This document shows, piece by piece, positions 24,243-36,840 of a DNA stretch of 64,000 bases (within the stretch, counting starts at the first letter, position 1; each line of letters opens with the position of its first letter). A program made the position numbers and the translations under genes. Where the stretch lies: positions 7,381,856 to 7,445,855 of the forward strand of contig NC_083636.1 of NCBI RefSeq assembly GCF_963576545.1, written 5' to 3'. This DNA comes from Limanda limanda (Eukaryota > Chordata > Actinopteri > Pleuronectiformes > Pleuronectidae). The notes beneath the pieces were generated by a model, which was not told where the DNA came from, did not search any database, and saw only the letters and a program-made list of their open reading frames with translations.

Positions 24243-24328
24243 TTTCACACATGCACAACACAGCGGGAGGTTCCTGCAAAGACGCTTTCACAACAGCATA
24301 ACATCCTTCACATTATTCAGACGAGAGA
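24243..24328 (+). repeat. Dispersed repeat, copy B (pair with 20385-20470)
   Basis: Diverged second copy of the family described at 20385, with CATGCACAACACAGCGGGAGG and CATTATTCAGACGAGAG as the best-conserved parts. The copies are direct, about 3.8 kb apart. Confidence 0.6.
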
Positions 24329-25570
24329 TACAAACACGGGCGTCGGCTCTTTTCACCACAAACTCTCTTGACATCTTCATCTGTGTCGTCTACGTGTCTG
24401 TCACCACTTTTTCACCGTGAGATATTTGTTTTCTTATTGTTTTTTTCATTTGAGCTTTTTGGAATTATTTTGTTAGATGGAAAAAGTGGAAAAAAGGTTC
24501 TAAACAAGAAACATGTTCATATACAAAACTGTTTATATACAAAGACAAAATAAGTATTGTTTCGGTACTGAAGTTCAAGCATAAAACCTTTATTTGACAA
24601 CGTAATATAATCATTAACACTCTATGTTTTGGCTGCAGTTATTTTCATCACTGCAGTCAATTTTTTTTTACAAGTAATCGATCATAAGATTTGTGTGTGA
24701 ATCATCAACAATTGTCTGTGAATGCCCATCACAACTTAACAGAGTCTAAGATAATAGATTTTATCCTCAAAAAGCACAAAATATTCCGTTTGCAATCTAA
24801 TCTGAGAAGAAGAGGGAAAATCTAATTTGAGAAGCAGGAATCAAAGGATGTTCGAAACAGCTGCAAATAATTTTTTTGTCGATCAATCAATCAGTTGTTT
24901 TATAGCTATAGAAATATTTATATTCCAAATTTCAGATTGCAATAACAAAATCCGAGGGTATCTTGAACTACTGTGACAGGAGTCTTTTTCAAGACCCTAT
25001 ATCGGATATTAATATGAATATCTATGTGATTACTGCAGAACCTTAAAGGTATTTTTTGGCACAAATGGAAAATTCAGAATAAGCACTGGATGAAAATCAA
25101 ACTGAAGATGCAGCAGATGAGACGATGAAGCAGATTTCAGGCAATCAGAGTTTCTTTTCAAAAGGGAGATGAGATTTATTTGCCTTCAATTGATCTCTTT
25201 GTGTTTAATATGCAACTGCACTTGTTCCAGTTCCTCTTGTAACTCACCGAAATATCCTCAACTCAGGTTGGATCAGATGTCTTCGAAATATAAATTACAG
25301 AGAAGATTGTGTTTTAATGTAAAAATCATGTTTTTGCAGTTTAGGAAATTCCTTCTTATTAAAAAAAGAAAGAAATCTGATCACACAAACAAACCAACAT
25401 ACCAATAAACAAACAGATAGGGGTGAAATCGTTACATCTTTGGCAGAGGTAAAAAAATATATTGCAGTCTGCTTTTAAGTGTCTTTTCATTGAAACTTTG
25501 AATATGTAGAATAAAGAGGTTTTACTTATTCTGCATTGTAATATTCTCTTTGTTCCCATTCTCAACATAA

Positions 25571-25572
25571 TG

Positions 25573-25629
<57 letters not shown>

Positions 25630-25656
25630 GCACGCACGCACACACACTCACACACA

Positions 25657-25737
<81 letters not shown>
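25571..25737. repeat. Compound (CA)n microsatellite
   Basis: About 165 bases of CA repeat interrupted by GCACGCACGCACGCA and CTCA. A shorter CA tract of the same kind lies at 25888-25930. The His-Thr and Cys-Val frames reading across are artefacts. Confidence 0.95.
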
Positions 25738-25738
<1 letters not shown>

Positions 25739-25885
25739 CCCAGATTATCTGAAGTCTTTCTGTGAGGCAAAGTTTCCACTCACAAAGCGATTATGTTTCA
25801 TTACAGTGGAAATGGGAGAACAGGGTTTCCTGGCGCCTAAAGATCAATAACCCCAACTCCCCTCCCCACACTCACTCACTCTCGT

Positions 25886-25920
<35 letters not shown>

Positions 25921-26639
25921 ACACACACACCATAAAGCTGCGCTACTTTCACATCCGGCTATTTGATAGTCTGTTTATGAAGGAGCTTAGTCTCGTCTGA
26001 GGAGCAAGGATTATTGTTTACTCTTTGCTGTTATTCATGTGTATTCGTCATCTCCTTTCATTTGCATTACTCATGCACTGATTTCATTTGTGACTCCTGT
26101 GTGTCTGTTGTATTGTCATCAGGCGCCGCAGGCATGAATGTGTTTTGCATGTGGATGGAGGCAGCGTTGGTGCAAAGGGGCCACAGTGACTCAGCGTTTG
26201 TTTACTCTCTGTTGTTACATCTCATTCTGTTTACACTGATGTCAGCTGTATGTAATACCAGCATCAGCACCCAGTGGGGAAAACATGTGTAGAATACATC
26301 AATACGTTCATAACATCTGTTCTTGTAGCTCCAACTTAACCTGACTTTAAGTTACAAAAACGGCCCATAAAAGCCCAATTTTCATTAACAGTATAGATGT
26401 CAGGTGAAAAAAGCTGTTAAGGGAGACATTTTAAAATATGAATAATCATATCTACGTCCTCAGATTAAGCTACCACAGTGGTCAGAGTTTGGGTTAAACC
26501 ACAGGTCGAAATGGTTACCAGATAATTTGGATAGATTTATCATTTTTATTTCACCATATTGCACGGACATTCAATGGTACTGATCTCCGCCATGGCAACA
26601 ACATTCATTGAATCACTTCCTATTCAACAATTTGTCTAC

Positions 26640-26960
26640 AAAGTAAAAGCATATGTCTATTTTGTTGCTGCAATGCTTTACATCAAGCTAAGAGGGCTTT
26701 TGTTTTTGAAAAGTTGTGAACTTTGGTCTGAAGATTTTGTCAGTTGCTTAACAGACCTCTGAAATAGCCGACATGTAAACTATGCAAAACTAACACCAGT
26801 TAAGTAAATCATTCAAACTTATATAAACTTATATATAAGTATTATATATATAAACCACACAGGTAAACAGTTATAAAAAAAATTCTGTTTCATTTGATGA
26901 CAAACAGTGATTATAAAAGCTTCACTGGGATGAACAGAACATTTTCTAACTTCCCTCTGC
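26640..26960 (+). repeat. Diverged dispersed repeat, copy A (pair with 36160-36420)
   Basis: Shares AATGCTTTACATCAAGCTAAG, AAGTTGTGAACTTTGGTCTGAA and, about 200 bases further, GGATGAACAGAACATTTTCTAACTTCCC with the segment at 36160-36420, in the same order and orientation. No terminal repeats or coding remnant are visible. Confidence 0.55.
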
Positions 26961-27663
26961 ACCATAAACTGTTTATAAAAAGCTCTGTGCACAACATCCA
27001 GCACACAGACAATAAAAAGGTGCTGTATGTTGTAGAACTGTTTGAGGAGTAACAAATAATTATGAAGTAGCTCCTTAGCATTAACACAGACAAGAGAACA
27101 GCTTATTCTAAACAGGCAGGTTTGTCGGCCACTGCACTAGTTATAATATATAAGCCATATTCTGTAAGTCAGTCACATGAACAAGCTTCCATGTAGTTTA
27201 TGGTTGTTAAGCCATCTGAATTATTCACTCTTCCAGGGGTCAGGGGTGGGGGGCGTTCTGATCTGTGGTAATTAGGGCTGTTGTTAAACGCAGCACAAGA
27301 CTCCAACCACCATCGACCACATTAGAATTTATCTCTGAGACGCCTTCTGGCAGTAATCCCTCAGATTATTAAGAGCAGTAAAAATGCATCCTGTGAATTA
27401 CAGCTCTCTCACCTTTCAATCTATACGGCACAGGCATTTCCACTGCTCCACTAATGGATGATGCCTGTTTTACTGCAAACTGTTTTAATTCATGAATATA
27501 GCAGAACGTGTGGGGCGACATGACTGCGCCATCTGTCAGGTCTACAACAGGTTGCTGAAGGGATGTTGTGAAACTTTAATTTGGGTTAAGTGCTCGACGT
27601 TCTTTCCAGTTAGCGCAGAGAGAGTTACCTCTGAAGCCGTGAGCGACAGAATGACACAAATGC

Positions 27664-27944
27664 TAAATGGTCTGCATTTATATGGTGCTCGTCTGGTCTT
27701 GACGGCCACTCAGAGCTCTTGACTGTACAGGTTTACATTTCACACATTTACACACTAATTCAGGTACTGCAGCATTTTCTCTTTCACGCATTATTCGCAC
27801 ACCAGCGGAAAGAGAGGGGAGGTTCAGTATCTTGTCCAAAAATCCTAGGGCATGCAGAATGGGGGGGGGGGGGGGGCTGGGATCGAACTGCTGACATTCT
27901 GGTTAAGGACCGACCCGCTCTACATCCTGAGCCACAACCGCCCC
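27664..27944 (-). mobile_element. tRNA-derived SINE-like repeat, reverse copy
   Basis: Read on the minus strand it begins GGGCGGTTGTGGCTCAGGATG, carries a B-box-like GTTCGATCCCAGCC and a CCC tract, and ends GAGCACCATATAAATGCAGACCATTTA. This matches the family of the forward copy at 3551. The poly-G run at 27861-27876 (plus strand) lies inside it and is a simple-repeat expansion. This copy is more complete than the one at 3551. Confidence 0.7.
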
Positions 27945-28043
27945 TTCACCCTAAAAAGAACAGTGGGATTCTGTAACTGCTGCCATAGGACCATTACTTT
28001 TTGGATATATAAAAAGAGATGTTAAAAGAATACTCCACTCATT

Positions 28044-28114
28044 TAGCATTATCATATCATATCATATCATATCATATCATATCATATCATATCATATCAT
28101 ATCATATCATATAT
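28044..28114. repeat. (ATATC)n pentanucleotide microsatellite
   Basis: About 13 tandem copies of a five-base unit, readable as ATCAT or TATCA depending on phase, with little variation. Confidence 0.95.
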
Positions 28115-28571
28115 CAGGTTTATGGATAATTGCATAAACAAAAAGGTGTACAGGTGTCCCTAATAAAGTGCTCACTCAAAATAAACACACATATTTAAAC
28201 CCATGTCATCTACCGCTGACATTTCTTCCACAAGAACACCCAGAATGGCCTTCTCAGCTGCCATAGTAACAACATATGTTTTACAACTGGGCGTCAACGC
28301 ACCATTAATTACTTTAAATACTTTATATTAAACGCTTTACTATGTTACGTCCGAGCTGAACACGAGTAGCCGTGATGTCCACTTGAATGATTATGACTTG
28401 GTGTACACAGACGATCATCTTCATTAAAAAACATACTGAAAACTGAGAGAGCCAATCAACACTAATGCAACTATGACTCCCACACTAATGGTGTACTTCA
28501 TCTAATTCATCAGGAGAAATAGAAATCATGTTATACTGATGGATACTATTAATATTTATAAAAGGTTAAAG

Positions 28572-28766
28572 CAGAGGTCGGCAACCCACGACTCTAGAGC
28601 TGCATGCGGCTCTTCAACCCCTCTACAGTGGCTCCCTGTACAGTGCTGTGCATGTTGCGCATATTTTTCGCTGTCGTTGAACTTAACAAATCCGTTTTAT
28701 ATGATGAACGTGAGTGAAAGTCATTTTTTAAATCATCATCCTATCAGGCCGTCATGAAATGCCAGG

Positions 28767-28826
<60 letters not shown>

Positions 28827-28978
28827 CCCAGATAACGCACACAAACTACAGTTTTTATATATATTGTATACTATATATATAACTTTATAAGATGTGTTAT
28901 CAAATACGTTTTGTGGCTCCAGACAGATTTAATTTGGGGGAAGATGGCTCTTTCGATAGTAAAGGTTGCCTACCCCTG
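28572..28978. mobile_element. Non-autonomous hAT-like element
   Basis: Ends are CAGAGGTCGGCAACC on the left and GGTTGCCTACCCCTG on the right, inverted repeats matching at 13 of 15 positions. The subterminal text (GCTGCATGCGGCTCTTCAA; GTGGCTCCAGACAGATTT; GGCTCTTTCGATA) is typical of an abundant fish hAT-derived family. The flanking 8-mers do not match, so the target duplication has decayed or the end is misplaced. A (GT)n tract at 28770-28824 has expanded inside it. No transposase frame is present. Confidence 0.7.
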
Positions 28979-29089
28979 ACCTAGACAATAAAAAATAGAC
29001 AGTGTTTGCAGTCAGAGCCATAGACTGTTTTTAAAAAGGTCTGCCAATTAAATAAAATGAAATTACAATAACATTGGTAATATTTCCAT

Positions 29090-29245
29090 AATAAATTTGT
29101 ACATTTATGAGAATAAAGACACAATCTTACCAAAAGTTGTAATATTACCAGAAAAAAGTAGTAAACTTACATGAATAAGTTGTTCATATTAAGAGTGTAG
29201 AGTTATATATTTACAAGAATAAAGTTGTAACATGACAAAAATAAA
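29090..29245. repeat. Degenerate minisatellite of GAGAATAAAGTTGTAA-type units
   Basis: Recurrent variants of ATGAGAATAAAGACACAAT, ACCAAAAGTTGTAATATTACC, AAAAAAGTAGTAAACTTAC and AAGAATAAAGTTGTAAC form a diverged tandem array. Similar arrays are common in teleost introns and intergenic DNA. Confidence 0.5.
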
Positions 29246-32200
29246 TAAAAAAATACTTCATCTTTCGATTGTCAGCACCTCTTTTTATCATGAATATTAG
29301 GAGATTGAAAGATTGTGCAATAAGGATAATGTCTATTCTGAAGAAAGAACCACACATACTCTCGACTGCAAGGTGTGTGTGTGTGAGAGAGAGAGTAATT
29401 AAGTAATTACAGCGTGCATTCCTACACATACACACAACCTAAAGGTAATATAAATCAAACAATTACTTATGATCATAACTTTGTAATGATGTCATCATGA
29501 CTTAAGTATGAATTTTGCATTATTACAATATGAAACAGCCTTTCCTGATTGGGGCATTTACAGTGTGCACACACTGTATGTACTGCTGCTCAAATGCTCC
29601 TCATTTTGTGTGTTATATTAATTTAAATTTTTTTAGGTTGAGCATTAAACAAGGGTCATTCGATGAGAAGCCAGATGTGGTTAATGTCCTGTAGAGAGAA
29701 GGAGCTTTGAACCAACAACCTCTGACTCTGCACAGACTCTGGTTGTGTCGGGTCAGCCAACACAAATCCAGTCAGGCAGAGAAAATACCACTCTTTGGAA
29801 ACCTCCCTGAAGGCATCAAACATAAGTGACACACAGGGTAAAACTAATTCCCTCAGTGCCTGTGGAGCCGCTGAATACAACCCGCGTGCTACTGATTGAA
29901 ACTAAATTCATCACACACTCAATTACAGTTGTCAAGTTTGGGATGGGGAGAGCTTAGAGTCACGTACACGTGGGGTCCATTACAGGAGCCCCGGTGATGG
30001 CTGACATCTAAATTGCCTGCTCCTTCACGGACTCCAAAAATGCTGCACGTCATAAATGACACGGCTGGAATTGCAGGGAAGTAGTCTTGCAATTTAAAAG
30101 TATTCAATCCTTTCAGTGTTTTATGCCCAGCAGGAAAGTGACTTGATTCTCTATAATTACTTATTTTATTTATTTCCATGCTCAGCTGCTCTGGATCCAG
30201 ATGAAGACTGGAGCAGCCATTTTATTCATTAAGAATGAGACACAAGCCGTTTGAGATATTTACCTTCGCATTTCTTTCAAGTGCAGAGGATTTTAAATAT
30301 TTTATGTTAATTACTCATCAGCTGAGAGTCAGTGACTGCACAGAGATAAACTGAGAACAGATGCTATCAAACACCTCCAGTGTTTTCTCTGTAATTTGCT
30401 GCCTGAATGCACCACAGCACAAATAAACAACAAGACCCTGAGAGTGTTTGATGTTTCAGTCCAAATCCATTACAGGGATGTCTGGATACATCAGGAATTT
30501 ACTTAAACTGCACCACAACAGAGACTGATACATTTTTACAAGTGTGTGACGCAAATGATTTAAGTTTTAGAGGTTAAAAAAATGTTTGTTCCTTTTGAAG
30601 CATTTTTAACAGCTTGAGATTGATCGATCGTTAATGCATCTTGTGTACTTAGTTAATGCAAAACAACAGATGAAGAGAATTCTTCTATCATTCTGCAATA
30701 TTTATAATAATGTTATTAAGCCTTATCCTGGTATTTTTCTTATATTTGTCCATAATCTTCCACTTTTATATGTATACAATGACTGGATAGAGAGAAGCCT
30801 CCTACAATTTCATTGTTCCTCAGTAAAATGAAAATAAACATCTTTAAATCTTTTGAAAATCCAATACAACACCGTTTTGACCAATGCAATCAAAAGATAT
30901 TGTTCGGTCACTGTAGCAGGAAAGACAGATGTTCAGTGATGTGTTGGAAATATGTGTATTTTAAATGCAGACATTAAATAAGTAGCAGTTAACTCTACAC
31001 ATGGGAATGGCAACGACATCATGTGTGACAGATGTTAGTATCACACTGTAAATACAGAAGATGGAGATAAGCAGAAATAGGAACACGGACCCATTTATCA
31101 TCACAAACCTGCGAAAAAATGACAGAGATAAAATACACTTCCATGATGACTGTGCATTTGAGTGTGCAAGTTTGAGTTTTTATGAATGAACATTTTATTT
31201 GAGCTAGTGCAGTGCCCATTGTAAACCTGCCTGTTTGCTTGGTCTGTGGGAATACTAGTTATAGTTTAGTTTCCCGAAACTGTAAAAGTGAGCTGCAGTA
31301 ATTGAGCTGCAGCGAAGTAAAAACCTGCTGCAGGACTCAGGCCTCAGAACAGTGAAGCTTCACACCTGTTTATTCCAAGTTCTGTGAAGATCGACAACTG
31401 ACAACATCAGTTACACAGATGAGTCCCAGCTGCAGAAGCTACAGAGCGCAGGTCACCTGTTTATCGAAATTGTATTAATATTGAACATATCATGTGTCCA
31501 AATCTCACAAGATTTAACGCTACACTTATGAGGGCAAACAATAACCAGAGAGAGAAGCCGATAAGATGAATGGGTTCTCGTGATATATGACAGTTTTAAT
31601 TCAAAGGCAGGGTAGCTATCTATCATAGACATTATCAGATAAGGCTCAGTGACAGCTCAAAAAACCTGAAAGCCCCTCTATGAAACCAGTGCGCTGCTGA
31701 TGTCGACCCTATCGTTCCCTGACAATGGCTGAGCGAGGTTTTCTAGATAAAACCGTTTTTGCTTTTTTATTCAGATGTTAGTGTGCTTGTAATTCCACCT
31801 CCTGGAGTAAAACACGTATTGAAAAAAACAGTGCAGCAGATGGAAGTATACATGCACTATAAATCTATTTGCGATCTGCCAGTAAACTGAGAGAAGGGCT
31901 GTTAGTGTCGGTGGCGGTTTGTGTTTATTAAAGAGACGTTTTCTCTCAATGAGGTGTGAAGCCAGGCAGCAGAGGGAACAGTGCCTGTCTCTGCTGCTGT
32001 GTCACTCCAGCTCTCCAGCTGTTTGCAGATGTCAGGCTTACATCCTGTCAACACAAACAATGCAGAGGAATTAAGGAGCAGACTTTCAGCTTCTATGCTG
32101 TGATCATCGCTGAAGACGTCTCAGTCGAAGCAGCTGCTGCTCCAGTTGGGATGGGGTCGCATTTATTTCTTAAAATATGCACAAAGAAGTTTATGTTGTC

Positions 32201-32470
32201 TCAACTGATCAAAATACACGTTTAATGTTTTTTAATTTTTCAGCATTTGCAACAGGGAGTGAATGCTTGATCCACAGCTCTCACAATGGGTCTTGAATGT
32301 GTACATGTTATATTCAAGGAAACATGTGTTTATTACCTGATGGAAAAATTGATTCATTCTGAAAAGTGCTTTACCCAGTTACAGTATTTGTATGTGATCT
32401 TAGTAGTAGTATGTTGTATGTATGCAGTTCTGTAACTGTTTTTAAACTTGTTATGGGCTAAGTAGAATGC
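29246..32470. other. Intergenic stretch, nothing recognised
   Basis: About 3.2 kb with no frame above 90 codons and no bounded repeat. The sequence is of ordinary complexity, so conserved non-coding elements could be present, but none can be identified from one sequence. Confidence 0.4.
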
Positions 32471-32472
32471 TC

Positions 32473-32998
32473 CAGGGGCAGATCCAGGGCTGGAGCCAGG
32501 GGGAACTGGCCCCAGCTGAAATCCTTTTCTTATGAACAAATACTACATTCTTCATCTATGTTAGACATTGTCAGGGTTTTAAATATTTTTTCTGTCCCAT
32601 GCTTCTGTCCATCCTGGCAGAGAGATCCTTCACATGTGGCTCTCTCTGAGGTTTCTACTTCTTACTGTTGATGGGGATGTCGCATCTTGTTAAGCCCTAT
32701 GAGACAAACTGTGAATATGGGCTATTCAAATAAAAATTGATTTGACTCACTAACAATTCGAACAATAAATATCTCAATGTGTAAAGAGCGTTTATTTTTT
32801 TGAAGTACACAAATATACTTGAATTGATTTTGCGGCTTTAATCAAAGCTATAGATCTAACAGTAAACAAGGAATGAATTAAACACAGCTTACTGAATCAG
32901 GCATTATGAATGGATGTTGGACATATAATTGGCCACTCTGTGTGAATTGTGGCCCCTATATGGCCCCTGATTTAGATAAATCCTAGATCCGCCTCTGG
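32473..32998. mobile_element. Older hAT-like element with a nested retroposon tail
   Basis: The left end CAGGGGCAGATCCAGG and right end CCTAGATCCGCCTCTGG form imperfect inverted repeats. The flanks GAATGCTC and ACATGCTC agree at 6 of 8 bases, consistent with an aged 8-bp duplication. The middle (about 32575-32755) is a different repeat type ending GGGCTATTCAAATAAAAATTGA, described separately. Confidence 0.55.
32575..32755 (+). repeat. Teleost retroposon 3' tail (pair with 54600-54735)
   Basis: Contains GAGGTTTCTACTTCTTACTG, then TTGTTAAGCCCTATGAGACAAA and the terminal GAATATGGGCTATTCAAATAAAAATTGATTTGA. The final module is shared with 54600-54735 and is very common in fish genomes. It sits inside the hAT-like element. 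Confidence 0.6.
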
Positions 32999-32999
32999 A

Positions 33000-35900
33000 C
33001 ATGCTCAGAAAAGTGCACAAAAGATATTCTATATTCAAACCTTTACAGCCTCTTTGAACATCACGAAATATCAGACAGTGCATTTCTCCAGAGAGCTCCC
33101 AGGTTTGCAGGCGGCTGTGCCGGGGCTCAATTGTGACATTGGGAGGAAATGCTCATCAACCTCGTGCGAGATCAGAAATCCCACTGTGCTAAATTTAGTT
33201 TGCTTACACCAGTGCCGCTCCCGAGGCCTGACGTAACGGTGTGCACAGGCTTACCTTGGCTCGGCTGGCTCATTAGCACGCCGCTGGGTGCAGGCGGTGT
33301 GTGATCTCGCTCTGTGTAATGACACGGAGGCAGCTGAGCTGGATAAGAGGCTTCGGCTGATCAATGGAAACGTCTGACGCAAAAATATTTAATGCTCCTC
33401 TCTCTGTCTGCTTATCGTCAGGACTTTATAGCTCAGCGTGCAGAGGTGCTTCACCGCTGCAGTGCCCGGTGAAGCTGTGGGCAGCCGAAGATATTGGAAA
33501 CCGTCCAGTCGTTTTACTCCATATGCTGTGATCCTTCCCCTTTGGTCAGCCAACGAGCTCACCTGATGTTTAGTAAGAGGCGTTTAGCAGCGATTCTGGC
33601 AGCCGCATAGTTTGCTTCAGAGTAAATTGAAAGTGAGAGGAGCTTGGAACGAGATAATCTACTGTCGGCCGACACAGCCATCTTCATTAAACAGACACTA
33701 ACTGATCATAACGTTCTCATTCTGTCTCCATCTGTTTACTTCTCACGTGTGTTTATATTCACATGGACACGTTGGTCCTAGTCTGGCAGGCGGCTCCGCC
33801 ACGACTAAAGTAAACCTGTGCAAACACACTTCAACCAAACTAATTGATGTTTGTAGAGTTTCATCCAACAGCATGTCAAATACAGCTACTGCACGCACGC
33901 ACACACACGCACACACATTTTGTACATATGAAGACACACAAATTGTAAGCTAATGCACAAAAGTCCACCTTCTCTCTTAAAATACAGTATGCTCATCTTA
34001 TTTTTTTAATCCTACCACAAGCAGCTGTGATTCAGGAGGTAGACTGAGCTAGCAAGGCTGTTTCAGGGCCAGTTTGGAGGCAGCGCCTATTCTTGAACCA
34101 GTTCTTTGTTTTTCGACGGCTAACACACTGACCCTCGAGCAGAAAAACTGGTTCCACTCTGGCACCAGCACCCCGTAATCTCAAGGGAAGATTGCGCAAG
34201 TCAGGGGCTGGGGTGGAAATGTCGTAACCGACCAGACCAACAAGACAAACCAAAACATTTTGATCATCATAAAAACAGAACAGTGCTCATGCCATGTGTA
34301 TTCTGTAGATTCTTAAGATTCAATAATATTTGTATTTTTTACTTTGATCGTGTTCAGATGCCAGTGTTCATTTGCAAAGCCTCGAGAAACACTTTAAAAG
34401 AGATTCATGGTCCGCCATTGTAGTTGTTGTGCTGGAGTCGGCACTCGTGCTGCTGGGAAATCAGACACCAATCAAGTGACTTATACAGTGATGTATTGAC
34501 ATGGCTCCAGCCTGTGGAAAAGCTAACTAGTTTTTAAAAGGTTCACACGTTAAATCAGCTCTGAGCCGACCCTAGCACGGCTGTAAGAGGTCTTCGACCT
34601 AAGTGCCTTCAACCTTTCTCTCTGACGATGTTGCCTTCATGCTCAGATGTGACTCATAGTGCTACACATTGGTCATTAAGACTATGAAGGTGCTCTCTGA
34701 ATGCAGACGATTAATGTAAAGAATGAAGGAGCCAAGGATTTACCAGCAGACCTTCAGAATCATCGATGACTGCCAAAACTTCTCCTTTTTTTCATGTACT
34801 CAATTTGGTCAATAAGTCATGTAACTCTGCTGTAGTCAGAGTGTGCAATTCTTGGAAGAGGAATTATGTTTCTTAATATTTACTCTTTATTAAAGAGCGA
34901 TGTCTTTTTGTTTTCATGTCCACAGTTTCATCCTCTCACCAAACTCAGTGGAAGGACAGATCCCTTTCCTTAATTATGGGCCTTTATAAACATTTTCCTC
35001 GGTTTCTCAGCGAAACAATGTTTGGATCTTAATGCATTAAGCACATATCTATCTGTTGAGGTGAGTTTGTTCTATTTACAGCAGAATACAAGTTAGAAAG
35101 TTACACAACAGAGTGTAAAGCAGAGGCCAGATAGGGCACTGCTTCATTAATGTCAAGAAACGTCTTTAAAGACATCAGAAGAGAAATTGTTGGTTATATG
35201 AAATGTTTGAAATGATGGAATATTTATTTGAAAATGACACTGATAGTTGATTGGGATGATTAGAAAGTGATTCCCTGGTCGGTTCTCATGACGCTGGGAA
35301 AAACACTGATGCCCAAATAACTGTCATCCGAAATTATAAAACTCTTATCAAAGCTTCATAAAAGAGAAAACAATCTACGTAGATATTATGAAACATCTTT
35401 AATGTATCTGAAGAGAACATTCCCATAGCAGTGCCTCCCTCCATCCGCAGCTAAATAAAGGCTGACAAGTCAGAAGTATGGAGGAGGACACATCAGTATC
35501 CCACATACTTACAGCAGTGAAGTGGTGGACATGATGGCTGAAGGGCCGGCCTCCTGTGTGGACTCACTTCCTGCTGCAGTTGCAGATCCAGTACGCTCCT
35601 CGCCTCATGCCTGCTTTATTATTGTTTGTTTGTTGTTTGATTGTTATTATTGATATTATCTCTGTGTTGTCTCGCATGAGCTGACGCTGGCATCCAGAGC
35701 TCTCGTGTGTTCTCACCACTCAGCCCTTGGGTCGTCAATAAGGGGCTCCGTGTCAGCGCGTGAGTAATTTGGAGCGTCCCCGTGGCTTTATGAGTGCAGC
35801 ACCTGGAACAAAGCCTGTAAACGGAGCCCCCACTCTACCGCCTGACTCACTGTGCCCTTGTCAACGACACCAGTCCCATTACCTGGCACTTATCAGGATT

Positions 35901-36150
35901 GAACCAGTGACAGCTTCAGGGCCCGGCAGCTTGTTCTCATTTCCTACGCCGTGTAGAATCACCGGTGTCAAGTCAGGTGTGACTTGACGGATCCTCACTC
36001 ATTCAAGACAGTTTAATTACTTGAATTCTTTCTGGAAATTTAGTTTTTTCGATGTTGTGTCAATTTCTGTTTGTTACTTTGAGGAGTTTTATATAAAGGC
36101 AGATGTCCCGGTATATTATGGTACAATAAGATGTAAAAGGTCTTTTGAAA
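33000..36150. other. Intergenic stretch without a recognised gene
   Basis: Frames are short and unconvincing. A segment near 34075-34160 (GAACCAGTTCTTTG and GAAAAACTGGTTCC) has small inverted parts that hint at an old DNA-transposon fragment. Nothing else was identified. Confidence 0.4.
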
Positions 36151-36159
36151 ACATCTACC

Positions 36160-36420
36160 TATCTGTCAACTATTTCCACACACATCTGTCTATCTGTTTT
36201 TGCTCTAATGCTTTATGTCAAGCTGAGTTACAGAGCTTTTATTTTGAAAAATTGTGAACCTGGGTCTGAAAATTGTGTCGGATAAAAATAATATTATCGA
36301 CACGCGCGAACAATAACATGAACAATAATAAAATATAATACATTTCTTCACTGCAGATAAACCAGGTAGGATGAACACAAAGATTTCTAACTTCACTCTC
36401 CAACATAGACTCTGATCAGT
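36160..36420 (+). repeat. Diverged dispersed repeat, copy B (pair with 26640-26960)
   Basis: Has AATGCTTTATGTCAAGCTGAG, AAATTGTGAACCTGGGTCTGAA and AGGATGAACACAAAGATTTCTAACTTCAC in the same order as the copy at 26640. It is followed directly by a LINE-derived fragment at 36425. Confidence 0.55.
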
Positions 36421-36424
36421 GGCT

Positions 36425-36600
36425 CCTGGCTGTTTCTTGGTCGAGGAACAAGTGAGGGTGACCATTTTGGCTGTAACTGCCCCAAAGCTTTGGAACAGTC
36501 ACCATTCATAAACAAGAGCTCCCTGTCCGTCAACACATTTAAGACGAGACTATAGACTCTCATAGTCTTCCGTTCTTTTGAGTGTTTTTTTATCCACACT
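36425..36600 (+). mobile_element. Decayed 3' end of a non-LTR retrotransposon ORF2
   Basis: In one frame the sequence reads AVTAPKLWNSHHS then stop; in neighbouring frames it reads RGTSEGDHF and STHLRRDYR. This matches the pattern FSVAAPKLWNSLP...TFKSRLKTYLF found at the C-terminus of reverse transcriptase ORF2 in L2/Rex1/CR1-type fish LINEs. It is broken by stops and frameshifts and has no RT core attached. Confidence 0.6.
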
Positions 36601-36840
36601 ATTGCAATCATTTAATTTATTTATTTTCTCGTATTTCACATGGTGTCTTCTATTATTTGATGACTTTGCTCTGTTTTTTCATTGTACATTACTTTGTTTA
36701 ACTTGACCTGACAACCTATCTAATCTCCTGAATCTATATTTACATTCACACAGCTGTAAGTTCAGTCTGGGTGAACTGTGAGTTACTATGTCACCAAGTG
36801 AGAACCAAAAAAGTCTCTGATGTAATATTCATGTCACGAT

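Noticed and set aside
25359..25752. Cys-Val and His-Thr repeat frames
   Set aside because: Both strands of the compound (CA)n microsatellite; no unique coding sequence.
27861..27876. G16 run as an independent quadruplex or regulatory site
   Set aside because: It lies inside a SINE-like repeat at a position where that family often has a short G or C run, so expansion of the repeat explains it.
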